DNA of 64,000 bases from Symbiopectobacterium purcellii (lineage in GTDB: Bacteria; Pseudomonadota; Gammaproteobacteria; Enterobacterales; Enterobacteriaceae): NCBI RefSeq assembly GCF_019797845.1, contig NZ_CP081864.1:372001-436000 (forward strand), read 5' to 3'. The notes below the pieces were generated by a model, which saw nothing but the letters and a program-made list of their open reading frames with translations, did not search any database and was not told the origin of the DNA. This document shows positions 39,279 through 47,009 of the stretch, piece by piece. Numbering within the stretch: the stretch's first letter is position 1; every line of letters starts with the position of its first letter. Both the position numbers and the translations under genes were made by a program.

Positions 39279-39596
39279 GCATACCTCTCTGCATATTATT
39301 TATAGCTAATACAGGGGTTAAACTTTCGAAAAACGCACATGCTTTAATATAGGGCGCGCTATAGCATAGTTAATCCCCTTCTGATGTCAATGTTATGGGG
39401 GTGAAATTCAATTTTTTATCAAATCAGTGGTTGGTTTAATAAATAAAGAAAGAAAAAATAAAACCACCTTTAGTGAAATTCTGACAGGATGGGATAAGTG
39501 AAGTTAGAACGAATAAAAACGTAAATAAAGATATATTGGATTTACTCATACCCTTGTGCATATATCGATTCCTACTCATCAGATTTGGAGCGAAAA
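39279..39596. promoter_or_regulatory. AT-rich divergent promoter region of the microcin system
   Basis: 318 bases, noticeably richer in A+T than the surrounding chromosome. A near-palindrome TATAGGGCGCGCTATA (14 of 16 positions symmetric) lies at 39348-39363. It is flanked by the inverted arms GGGGTTAA (39314-39321) and TTAATCCCC (39370-39378). These could bind a regulator for both transcripts. No Fur box was recognised. Confidence 0.5.
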
Positions 39597-39878
39597 ATGT
39601 TATCAGGTATTTTTTCTCCAGTGTGGTTTTCAGTAATGTCCTATGCTATTTTTTTGCGCAAGAGAGAAACAAAAAAACATTTTGTTCATATTTCATTTAT
39701 TGTATTTGTGTCCTGCTTTAATGGTTTTCTTTACCCCTTATTCATAGATTTTATGAACGATAAAGACATTCATTTTTCTTTGGCAACAAGTCTGGTTTCT
39801 TCATTGGTATCCATTGTTTTAAATATGATAATTTTCTTTTTAGTTATATTAAACAGGAGGTCGTATGAGAGAAATTGA
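39597..39878 (+). CDS. Small membrane protein, candidate microcin immunity protein
   Basis: A 93-residue hydrophobic, basic protein with about three membrane segments: FSPVWFSVMSYAIFL, ISFIVFVSCFNGFLYPLFI and SLVSIVLNMIIFFLVIL, ending in NRRSYERN. ATG 39597 has GGAG 6 bases upstream. It lies immediately before the microcin precursor gene and overlaps it by 14 bases, the arrangement of immunity genes in class II microcin loci. Size is comparable to the colicin V immunity protein. I recognise no sequence family. The composition is very AT-rich, suggesting acquisition by transfer. Confidence 0.7.
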   Translation: MLSGIFSPVWFSVMSYAIFLRKRETKKHFVHISFIVFVSCFNGFLYPLFIDFMNDKDIHFSLATSLVSSLVSIVLNMIIFFLVILNRRSYERN

Positions 39879-40191
39879 CGAAAGTATGTTGATACATGTC
39901 TCGGGTGCAGGGAATGACCAAGCAAGCAGTAATAAAGAATTGCTTAACACGCTGGGAGAAAATATGGCGTGGGGGGCCGGGTTTGGCGCTGTGGGCGGTA
40001 TCGCAGGCGCTGCGGGCGGTGCTGTGAGTGGTGCAGTACAAACCGTTGTGCAGGAAGCGGTTAAACACGGCCCGGTCAGTGTGCCGATCCCCGTGGTGCC
40101 GATGGGGCCGACCTGGAACGGCAGTGGCGGTGGTGCGTCACCCTGTGCGCTGGATAAAGAACTGGCAATCGCGCGTCCTCAATCGTGTTAA
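39865..40191 (+). CDS. Candidate class II microcin precursor (colicin V-like)
   Basis: A 108-residue peptide with a perfect AGGAGG site. The leader MREIDESMLIHVSGA has 15 residues with I4, L9, V12 and the GA cleavage pair at positions -12, -7, -4, -2/-1, the spacing of double-glycine leaders; the colicin V leader is also 15 long. Cleavage would give a 93-residue peptide: a polar start, a Gly/Ala-rich hydrophobic centre (residues 37-58, with GxxxG-like spacing), a Pro-rich linker and a C-terminal C94...C108 pair that could form a disulfide loop. It lacks the Ser-rich siderophore-attachment tail of class IIb microcins. The C39 exporter next door could process and secrete it. Activity is inferred. 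Confidence 0.8.
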   Translation: MREIDESMLIHVSGAGNDQASSNKELLNTLGENMAWGAGFGAVGGIAGAAGGAVSGAVQTVVQEAVKHGPVSVPIPVVPMGPTWNGSGGGASPCALDKELAIARPQSC

Positions 40192-40238
40192 GTTTGTTAG
40201 TGGTATAACATTTATCACAGGATGAATGATGAATGTGC

Positions 40239-40266
40239 AGAAGGGCAGCATTTTTGCTGCCCTTCT
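40239..40266. terminator. Strong hairpin after the microcin gene
   Basis: A perfect 12-base stem AGAAGGGCAGCA / TGCTGCCCTTCT with a TTTT loop, between the microcin gene and the convergent yjbB-like gene. It can serve both strands though the U-tract is weak. Confidence 0.7.
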
Positions 40267-40282
40267 GTCGTTGCGCCAACGA

Positions 40283-41905
40283 TTATTCTGCTGAATCTTC
40301 CGGATCCGGTTCGAGCACATGATACGCCACGGCGCAGAACAGCGAGTTCAGACGGCGAATATCCCCCAGCAGCCCCATATGCAGCGAGCTGGTTTCCAGA
40401 CTCTGCGGATTTTGTTGATGTAAACGTTCAACGTGCGCATGGGAGTAGCGTCTTCCCAGCAGAATCAAACGGTGCTTGGCTCGGCGCAGGCGTTTGGCGT
40501 TGGTCATGTCTCCGGTGAGAAACACCGACATCGCCAGCGAGAGTGAACTGGTGAGGCGTTGATGCAGTGCCAGCAGTTCCTCCATACCTTCGGAGGATAA
40601 GGAGAGTCGGGCATCCAGCGCCTTGTTGGTGAACGACGATGAGATATGTTCGAGGATGCCGCCTGCTTGTTTCAGGTTTAACGCCGTGTCGATCACTTCC
40701 GCCCAACGGCGCGAATCTTCCTCGCCCAAATCGTCTTGACGAATTTGTGCCAGATAGAGCTTGATGGCGCTGTGAAGCATGTCAGCCTCTTCATCAAGGC
40801 GACTGATCTCGCGTTTTTGCTCTCTGTCGCCCAATAACACCAGGCGAAAACGTTCCAGCATTTGTGCCACTACGTCGCCCAGTCGCAGCGTTTCACGAAC
40901 CGCATTGGCGAGAGCAAGTGAAGGGGTATCCAGCGCGCTGTTGTCGAGATAGCGCGGTGCGGCGGTGGCGTTATTCATATCTTCATGGGGCACCAAACGG
41001 CGGCATAGACGCGCCATGCTGGTCACCAGCGGCAGCATCAGCAGGCAGCGCAGCAGGTTATAGACGACATGAAAATAGATAACGGCTTCGTCAAAAGCGA
41101 TGTGCGTGTTGCCTATCCACTGTGCTAGCGGTGTCAGCCAAGGCAAAATCAACACGCAGCCGATAATCTTGAACAACATGCTGCCAAGTACCAATTGTCG
41201 CGCGCTGGCACTTTGTCCGCGTCCTCCGAGTATCGCCAGCACACCGCTACCGAGATTAGCGCCAATCACAATACACAGTGCCATTTTCAGCGGAAGCAGC
41301 GCGGTCGCCGCCAGCGTCGCTGTCAGCAGCACGGTGGCAAGACTGGAATAGCTGACCATGGCGAACACCGCGCCAAGCAGCAGTGCCAACAGCGTATCAT
41401 CAGAAATGGAGGTGAAAATCACCAGAATGGCGCTGGAGTGAGTGATAGGGGCCGCAGAGGCGACGATCAATTCCAGCGCCAGCAGGATCAATCCAAGACC
41501 GATGCCCACCCGCCCCAACTGGCCAACTCGGGTCTTGCGGTTAGAAAGAAATGCCACGATCCCGCTGAGCAACAGCAGGGGAGAAAGCCAGCCTAAGTCG
41601 AACGTCAGGATACGCGCCATGAGCGCAGTACCCACATCCGCCCCCAGTATAATCACCAATGCAGGGGAAAGCGCAATCAGTTGCTGCGACACAAAAGAGA
41701 TTGCCAGCAGCGCAGTAGCGTTGCTGCTTTGCACCAGCGCCGTTACGCCGATCCCCGCCAGAAACGCCATGCTGGTGTTCTTGATGCTGGCACTCAATAT
41801 ACGGCGTAGGTTTGCGCCATAAACTCGCATAATACCCGTGCGTACGATATGGGTACCCCATACCAGCAATGCAACGGAAGAGAGCAAATGCAGCAGCGTC
41901 AACAT
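40283..41905 (-). CDS. yjbB: Na+/phosphate cotransporter family protein, YjbB-like
   Basis: A 540-residue protein. The N-terminal 300 residues form paired Na/Pi-cotransport repeats with the QSS motif (GVTALVQSSNATALLA in the first; MVSYSSLATVLLTA in the second) and about nine helices. The C-terminal 200 residues are a PhoU-like helical domain. E. coli YjbB (543 residues) exports phosphate. It is a single gene with AGGATAG before the ATG, and converges on the microcin gene. Confidence 0.9.
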   Translation of the reverse strand: MLTLLHLLSSVALLVWGTHIVRTGIMRVYGANLRRILSASIKNTSMAFLAGIGVTALVQSSNATALLAISFVSQQLIALSPALVIILGADVGTALMARILTFDLGWLSPLLLLSGIVAFLSNRKTRVGQLGRVGIGLGLILLALELIVASAAPITHSSAILVIFTSISDDTLLALLLGAVFAMVSYSSLATVLLTATLAATALLPLKMALCIVIGANLGSGVLAILGGRGQSASARQLVLGSMLFKIIGCVLILPWLTPLAQWIGNTHIAFDEAVIYFHVVYNLLRCLLMLPLVTSMARLCRRLVPHEDMNNATAAPRYLDNSALDTPSLALANAVRETLRLGDVVAQMLERFRLVLLGDREQKREISRLDEEADMLHSAIKLYLAQIRQDDLGEEDSRRWAEVIDTALNLKQAGGILEHISSSFTNKALDARLSLSSEGMEELLALHQRLTSSLSLAMSVFLTGDMTNAKRLRRAKHRLILLGRRYSHAHVERLHQQNPQSLETSSLHMGLLGDIRRLNSLFCAVAYHVLEPDPEDSAE

Positions 41906-41954
41906 AGTCTATCCTGATGAATATTGTGGTTGAAAACAAGCCATGCTGATTGAT

Positions 41955-42081
41955 TATACCCGTCATACTTCAAGTTTCAGGTGTGTTGGCTGCGCTCACT
42001 CACCCGAATCACTTACTTTTGTAAGCTCATCGGGATTCACTCACTTGCTGCCTTCCTGAAACTTGAATTATTTAGGGTATA
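41955..42081. repeat. Intergenic TATACCC...GGGTATA repeat, copy 1
   Basis: A 127-base element with inverted ends TATACCC and GGGTATA. Internally it has a palindromic stem around ACTTACTTTTGTAAGC and inverted arms near CCCGAATCAC / ATCGGGATTC. It lies just upstream of yjbB. It resembles the small non-autonomous palindromic repeats widespread between genes of plant-associated enterobacteria. Confidence 0.8.
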
Positions 42082-42602
42082 TTCAGCAAGCCATACCGCG
42101 ATATGCTAACGAAGTGTATCACATGTCCCGTGATTATTTTATTTTATTCTAAATAAGTGTGCAAAAAGCAGAATTAATCTCTGCTTGGGTAGGGTTTATT
42201 TAATCATTTTTGCTGATTATCAGATTACGATCTCCTTACAATATTACAAATCACCAACATCACGATGAAAATAATGTTGCTACACGGGAAGGTGGAATTT
42301 ATCTACCTTGTTATCAGATTTTTCATATTATTTTTTTCTGGCGAAGTCGCTCCCGGAAAATGGAAATATCTTCAATAAATTCAATGTTGAAGTGCTATTC
42401 GATTTCTGCATGCGGTATGCAAATTTGGTCTTTGTCCCCTACTGCTTTATGTTTTCGGCCGGTATTGGCATTTCCGGAAAGCTGATTTGCTTTTTCGGCA
42501 AGACTGTCGAGAGAATATGCCTTGACAAGTTTAGGGGAAATAAAAAAGGATAGGTTGCTGCAATTGACTGAACATCATCCCTCGAGATGCAGGTATAACG
42601 TT

Positions 42603-42745
42603 TATACCCGTCATATTTCACGTTGCAAGTGCGTTGGCTGTGTTACTCACCGGAATCACTTACCGGAGTAAACACATCGTGGGGGAGGAACCGCATCGCT
42701 GAGGTTTACCCTTCTGGCCTGCACAAGTGAATGATTCAGGGTATA
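42603..42745. repeat. Intergenic TATACCC...GGGTATA repeat, copy 2 (diverged)
   Basis: A 143-base element with the same ends and the shared inner words CCGTCATATTTCA, GTGCGTTGGCTG and GAATCACTTAC. The centre is diverged from copies 1 and 3 (CGTGGGGGAGGAACC). It lies about 190 bases upstream of yjiH. Confidence 0.75.
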
Positions 42746-42931
42746 TAAGGCCCAAAACGGGTTTTGTTTTATAACGGCTCGGCCTCTTATTCCGTTATCA
42801 ATCTCAGCACTATTTCTGGCGTGTGTGCTACACGCTGGTCGCAGTTTTTTCCATTTGTCACGGCATCAGCGCTGAAAACGCTGTTGGGAGTGACTTTTTC
42901 ACCAACGCAGGGGACTCAAAAGGGGATTTGC

Positions 42932-43603
42932 ATGTCGGAAGAGATCACGCAGCCAACGGTGCAGCGTACGGGCTTACTCAGAAAAGTAGGGCCCTACATT
43001 GCGCTGGTCGGGGCGATTCTGTTTTTTTCAGGGCTATTTTTCAAGGTCGATGGGCTGAATTGGTTGGGGGCCTTCGATTTCACAACGCTCGGCGGTACCT
43101 TTGGTGCCATCAAAGAGGGGGGCAACTTTATCGGCGCGGGCGGCATCAGTGCCAAAGCGGGCTTTATCTTCGCTCTGTCGCTGGTTCCGACGGTGATGTT
43201 GGCGCTGGGCGTGCTGGAAATTTTCACCCACTACGGTGCCATCCGCGCGGCGCACCGTTTGCTGACGCCACTGCTGCGTCCGCTGCTTGGCATTCCCGGT
43301 CTGACGGGGCTGGCGATGATTACCGATCTGCAAAGTACCGACGCCGGTGCGGCGCTGACCAAAGAGTTGAGCGATCGCGGCGATATCACGCAGAAAGATT
43401 TGGTGATCATGAGTGCGTGGCAGTATTCCGGTGCCGGACTTATCAATAACTACTTCACGATTGGTTCCGCGCTGTTTCTTTCGATGACGGCACCGATTGT
43501 GATTCCGCTGGTGCTGATGTTCATCATGAAATTTGTCGGTGCTGCGCTGGTGCGCGTGGTGCTTAATACGGTTTATCGCAAGGATTTTCAGAATGAGCAA
43601 TAA
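42932..43603 (+). CDS. yjiH: Nucleoside-recognition-domain membrane protein YjiH
   Basis: A 223-residue protein with about five helices and a gate/nucleoside-recognition domain (IKEGGNFIGAGGISAKAGFIFALSLVP; MITDLQSTDAGAALTKELSDRG). It pairs with YjiG encoded next (overlap 11 bases), as in E. coli, where the pair sits with the isoaspartyl dipeptidase gene. Here the third gene is an M20 peptidase. A transport function for the pair is suspected. ATG 42932 follows AAGGGG; an upstream in-frame start adds 56 residues without family sequence. Confidence 0.88.
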   Translation: MSEEITQPTVQRTGLLRKVGPYIALVGAILFFSGLFFKVDGLNWLGAFDFTTLGGTFGAIKEGGNFIGAGGISAKAGFIFALSLVPTVMLALGVLEIFTHYGAIRAAHRLLTPLLRPLLGIPGLTGLAMITDLQSTDAGAALTKELSDRGDITQKDLVIMSAWQYSGAGLINNYFTIGSALFLSMTAPIVIPLVLMFIMKFVGAALVRVVLNTVYRKDFQNEQ

Positions 43604-44069
43604 CAGCCCGGCCAAGGTGTCCAACAACCCGTTCGATATTTTTGTGGTGGGGGCGCGTAAAGGCTTCAATATCGCTATCAACAACCTGTTACCCAACGTG
43701 TTGATGGCCTATGTGATCGCGGAAATTCTGAATTTACTCGGCATCATGGCGCTGCTGGGTAAAGTGTTCGCACCGATCATGGGCCTGTTCGGCCTGCCTG
43801 GCGAAGCGATCACTGTGCTGCTGACCTCCTGGCTGTCCGCCTCGGCAGGCACTGGCGTTGCTGTCAGCCTGCTGTCAAAAGGGACGCTGGATGGTCATAT
43901 GGTGACGATTCTGGCTCCGGCCATTTTCCTGATGGGCTCACAGTTGCAGTACATGGGCCGCTTGCTCGGGGTGGCGGATGTGCCGAAGAAATACTGGCCG
44001 CTGCTGATCCTGACCAGCATTATCAACGCCATGATTGCTATGCTGATCATGCGCGTATTTTTTGCCTGA
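43593..44069 (+). CDS. yjiG: YjiG-like membrane protein
   Basis: A 158-residue membrane protein with about four helices and the conserved gate-domain parts VGARKGFNIAINNLLPNVLMA and TSWLSASAGTGVAVSLLSKG. The ATG overlaps the yjiH end by 11 bases, so the two are made together and likely form one complex. Length is close to E. coli YjiG (153). Confidence 0.88.
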   Translation: MSNNSPAKVSNNPFDIFVVGARKGFNIAINNLLPNVLMAYVIAEILNLLGIMALLGKVFAPIMGLFGLPGEAITVLLTSWLSASAGTGVAVSLLSKGTLDGHMVTILAPAIFLMGSQLQYMGRLLGVADVPKKYWPLLILTSIINAMIAMLIMRVFFA

Positions 44070-44148
44070 TGCTGCCGAAGCTGGCACGCAGATCGTCCAG
44101 CATGATTAATCTCCTGCGGCACGCATAAAGAGAAAAGAGAGCGTAACA

Positions 44149-45252
44149 ATGTCCATCGTATTAGAGCATTACAACTACCTGCACACCATTCCTGAACTGG
44201 GTTTCCAGGAGTTTAAAACCTCGGACTACCTTGCCAGCAAAATGGAGGCGGCGGGGTATCGCGTCACGCGCGGTATTAACGGCACAACCGGTATTGTGGC
44301 GGAATTAGACAGCGGCGTGCCCGGTCCACTGCTGGCACTGCGCGCGGATATGGATGCACTGGGCCATATCATCGACGGTGAGCATTGTGCGCGCCACACT
44401 TGTGGGCACGATGCGCACTCCTCGGTGGTATTGACGGCAGCGCAAGAGATTATTCGTGACGGGATCGTCAAAAAAGGCCGTCTGCGTATTCTGTTTCAGC
44501 CCGCAGAAGAGCTGGGTACGGGTGCCATTGCCATGGTGGAGGGCGGCGCGCTGGACGATGTGGATATGATTCTCGGTTTCCACCTGCGCCCGGTTGAAGA
44601 GTGCGTGTTGGGGGAAGCCGTGCCTGCGATGCACTACTCTGCCAGCAGCACCTTTGAAGTGACCTTCCACGGTAAACCGGCACACGGTGCCCGTCCTCAT
44701 TTGGGGGTGAACGCGTTGGAAGCTGCCGCGCAGGCGGTCATGGCGGTCAAAGCCATTCCACTGCCGCCGCACCTGACCTGGAGCGTCAAGGCAACCCGCT
44801 TCCTGTGTGACGCCGGTGTGACCAACTCGATTCCAGACCGCGCCACGGTGTGCTGGGATTTGCGCTCTGCACAGAATGACCTGATGCAAACGCTGAAAGA
44901 GAAAGTCAAATTGGCGATTGAGCACAGCGCTGCCGCACTGGGTGCGACTGCCGACGTAGTGCTGACCAAAGAAATTCCGGCGGCGGAAATTCATGACGAA
45001 GCCACTTTGCTTATCAGCGACGCTATCGTTGATGTGCTTGGCCCGCAGGGGCTGACCGAGCCGAAAAGCACCGCTGGGGGTGAAGATTTCTTCTTCTACC
45101 CGCGTCTGCGTCCCGAGGTGAAAGCGGGCTTTTGGGGATTGGGCACCAACCTGAAACCCGGCTTGCACCACCCGGATATGCATTTCGATCTCAACTCACT
45201 GGAAGTGGGCGTTCGCGTGTTCAAACGCTGCGTAGAGAAAGCATTAGGCTAA
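44149..45252 (+). CDS. M20-family amidohydrolase/peptidase
   Basis: A 367-residue M20D-type metal hydrolase resembling N-acyl-amino-acid amidohydrolases and hippurate hydrolases. The catalytic and metal-binding segments RADMDAL, HTCGHDAHSS, FQPAEELGTGA and PKSTAGGEDFFFYP are intact, as is the dimerisation domain (about 175-290). By context with YjiH/YjiG it may hydrolyse a small peptide or N-acyl amino acid imported by them; this replaces the iadA of E. coli. A terminator follows. Confidence 0.88.
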   Translation: MSIVLEHYNYLHTIPELGFQEFKTSDYLASKMEAAGYRVTRGINGTTGIVAELDSGVPGPLLALRADMDALGHIIDGEHCARHTCGHDAHSSVVLTAAQEIIRDGIVKKGRLRILFQPAEELGTGAIAMVEGGALDDVDMILGFHLRPVEECVLGEAVPAMHYSASSTFEVTFHGKPAHGARPHLGVNALEAAAQAVMAVKAIPLPPHLTWSVKATRFLCDAGVTNSIPDRATVCWDLRSAQNDLMQTLKEKVKLAIEHSAAALGATADVVLTKEIPAAEIHDEATLLISDAIVDVLGPQGLTEPKSTAGGEDFFFYPRLRPEVKAGFWGLGTNLKPGLHHPDMHFDLNSLEVGVRVFKRCVEKALG

Positions 45253-45260
45253 ATACCTCC

Positions 45261-45283
45261 AACGCCCCTGACGGGGCGTTTTT
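45261..45283 (+). terminator. Rho-independent terminator after the M20 peptidase gene
   Basis: Stem AACGCCCC / GGGGCGTT with a TGAC loop, followed by TTT. It closes the yjiH-yjiG-peptidase operon. Confidence 0.85.
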
Positions 45284-45378
45284 CCTGCATTAATCCCCCG
45301 TTTTTTGATGTCGCGCCACCGCGTGCCGCACGCTATCTGCTAGTGTGTGCCAGATACCTTTTATCAGGACGCACTGCT

Positions 45379-46212
45379 GTGAATACCCCGTTGTTACAGG
45401 TTGAACATCTTGAGGTCGCGCTGGCGCAAACATCGCGTGCGCTGCTGCACGATGTGTCATTTTCGCTGGCACCACACCGCTGCCTTGGGGTGATCGGCGA
45501 GAGCGGCAGTGGCAAAAGCCTGCTGTGCCGCGCTCTGCTCGGGCTGCTGAATACCGCCTTTGTTTGTCGAGGCACCCTGCGTTTTGCTGACGATGAACCA
45601 CTGGGGTTTCATGATGCCGCGCTGCGCCGCTATCGTGGACGGGATATCAGCCTGATTCCACAGCATCCGATGACGGCGTTCGATCCGCTGCAACCCATCG
45701 GAAAGCAAATGGTGGAAACCCTGTGCGCGCACCTGGCGTTGCGGCCCCGTGAGGCCAAAGAGAAGGCCATCGCATTGCTGCAACAGGTGCGTATGGAAAA
45801 TGCGGCTAAGCGCTTTGATGATTACCCCGCCCAACTGAGCGGCGGCATGTTGCAGCGGGTGACGATTGCCATCGCGCTCGGGCTGGCTCCGCGCCTGCTG
45901 ATTGCCGATGAACCGACCAGCGCATTGGATGCCGTGACGCAGGCGGAGATCGTACAACTGTTTGCTGAACTGCGCTCCCGTAATGCGATGACGCTGCTGT
46001 TTGTGTCTCACGATCTGGGGGCCATCCAGCGTCTGGCAGACAGCGTGATGGTCATGCATCAGGGGAGGCGGGTGGAACAGGGGGAAACCCATGCGGTGCT
46101 GAACCATCCTCATCATGCGCATACCCGTTATCTGGTGGAGGCGCGGCAGGCGATGTTAGGTCGTTACGCTCAGTGGGCGCCACCTGTTACCGTGCAGGAG
46201 GAGGGCGCATGA
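45379..46212 (+). CDS. Oligopeptide/nickel-class ABC ATPase (DppD/NikD-like)
   Basis: A 277-residue ATPase with Walker [10 protein letters not shown], signature [15 protein letters not shown] and Walker [13 protein letters not shown], plus the dipeptide/nickel-class [10 protein letters not shown] segment. I prefer the GTG start at 45379 (AGGA upstream, [13 protein letters not shown]); earlier in-frame codons add an unstructured leader. It pairs with the next ATPase (ATGA overlap) but no permease or binding-protein gene is next to them, which is unusual for this class. Confidence 0.85.
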   Translation: MNTPLLQVEHLEVALAQTSRALLHDVSFSLAPHRCLGVIGESGSGKSLLCRALLGLLNTAFVCRGTLRFADDEPLGFHDAALRRYRGRDISLIPQHPMTAFDPLQPIGKQMVETLCAHLALRPREAKEKAIALLQQVRMENAAKRFDDYPAQLSGGMLQRVTIAIALGLAPRLLIADEPTSALDAVTQAEIVQLFAELRSRNAMTLLFVSHDLGAIQRLADSVMVMHQGRRVEQGETHAVLNHPHHAHTRYLVEARQAMLGRYAQWAPPVTVQEEGA

Positions 46213-46985
46213 GTGTCTGGCTTGAGGCGCGTGATCTGAGTCAGCGCTATCAGTTGCGTGCAACGGGGGAATGGCAGGCCGCACTGCAATCCGTTTCGTT
46301 CAACATTGCACGCGGCGAATGCGTGGGGATCGTCGGTGCCAGTGGTAGCGGGAAAAGTACGCTGGGGCGCGTGTTACTTGGCCTTGAGCGCCCAGAGAGG
46401 GGCGAGGTGATATTGGCTGGCGCGTCGCTGTATGAAACATCGGGCCTGTGGCGGCGCGGTATCGGCAACGGTGGCCGCGTTGGTGCGGTGTTTCAGGATT
46501 ATGCTTCTTCAGTAAATCCATTGATGAGCATTACGGACATTGTGGCCGAGCCCTTGCGATTACAGCGGCGGTTAGGTCGGACGTTGGCGCGCGAACGCGC
46601 TGTGGCGTTACTGCATCAGGTTGGATTGGACGACGCGCTTGGCACCCGCTATCCGCACCAGCTTAGCGGTGGTCAGATGCAGCGCGTGTGCATCGCACGT
46701 GCCATCGCCTGTGAGCCGGAACTGGTGGTGTTGGATGAGGCGGTTAGCGCACTCGATGTGGCGGTTCAGAGACAAATTCTTGATTTATTAGCTGAGTTAC
46801 GGCAACGTCTGGGCTTAACTTACCTGTTTATCAGCCACGATCTCACCGCCGTGACCTATTTGTGTCAACGCGTGTTGTTTTTGCATCAGGGCCGAATCAT
46901 TGAACAGGTGAATGATATGGCGGCACTGGGGCAGGTTCAACACCCCGCGGCTCGCCGCCTGTTAACGTCGGTAATGGCGTTCTGA
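46209..46985 (+). CDS. Oligopeptide/nickel-class ABC ATPase (DppF/NikE-like)
   Basis: A 258-residue partner of the upstream ATPase, with Walker A GASGSGKST, Q-loop VFQDYASSVNPLMSI, signature LSGGQMQRVCIARAI and Walker B LVVLDEAVSALD (note DEA rather than DEP, as seen in NikE-type subunits). The start ATG overlaps the stop of the first ATPase. The transporter's membrane components must lie elsewhere or have been lost. Confidence 0.85.
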   Translation: MSVWLEARDLSQRYQLRATGEWQAALQSVSFNIARGECVGIVGASGSGKSTLGRVLLGLERPERGEVILAGASLYETSGLWRRGIGNGGRVGAVFQDYASSVNPLMSITDIVAEPLRLQRRLGRTLARERAVALLHQVGLDDALGTRYPHQLSGGQMQRVCIARAIACEPELVVLDEAVSALDVAVQRQILDLLAELRQRLGLTYLFISHDLTAVTYLCQRVLFLHQGRIIEQVNDMAALGQVQHPAARRLLTSVMAF

Positions 46986-47009
46986 CGCTGCTTGAGGTGC
47001 GTTTTTTCC

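Larger units (their letters stand above)
41906..42931. other. Repeat-bearing AT-rich intergenic region
   Basis: About 1 kb between yjbB and yjiH. It holds two TATACCC-ended repeats (41955-42081 and 42603-42745) and an AT-rich middle. A frame of about 80 codons (42308-42553, TTG start, hydrophobic) is present but has no ribosome-binding site or recognised family, so I do not call it a gene. Confidence 0.6.

Noticed and set aside
39536..39721. Alternative small membrane protein overlapping the immunity candidate
   Set aside because: It has no good ribosome-binding site and is in a different frame from the well-initiated 93-residue protein, which also couples to the precursor gene.
42308..42553. 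81-residue hydrophobic frame as a gene
   Set aside because: It depends on a TTG start, has no ribosome-binding site or recognised family, and lies between repeats.
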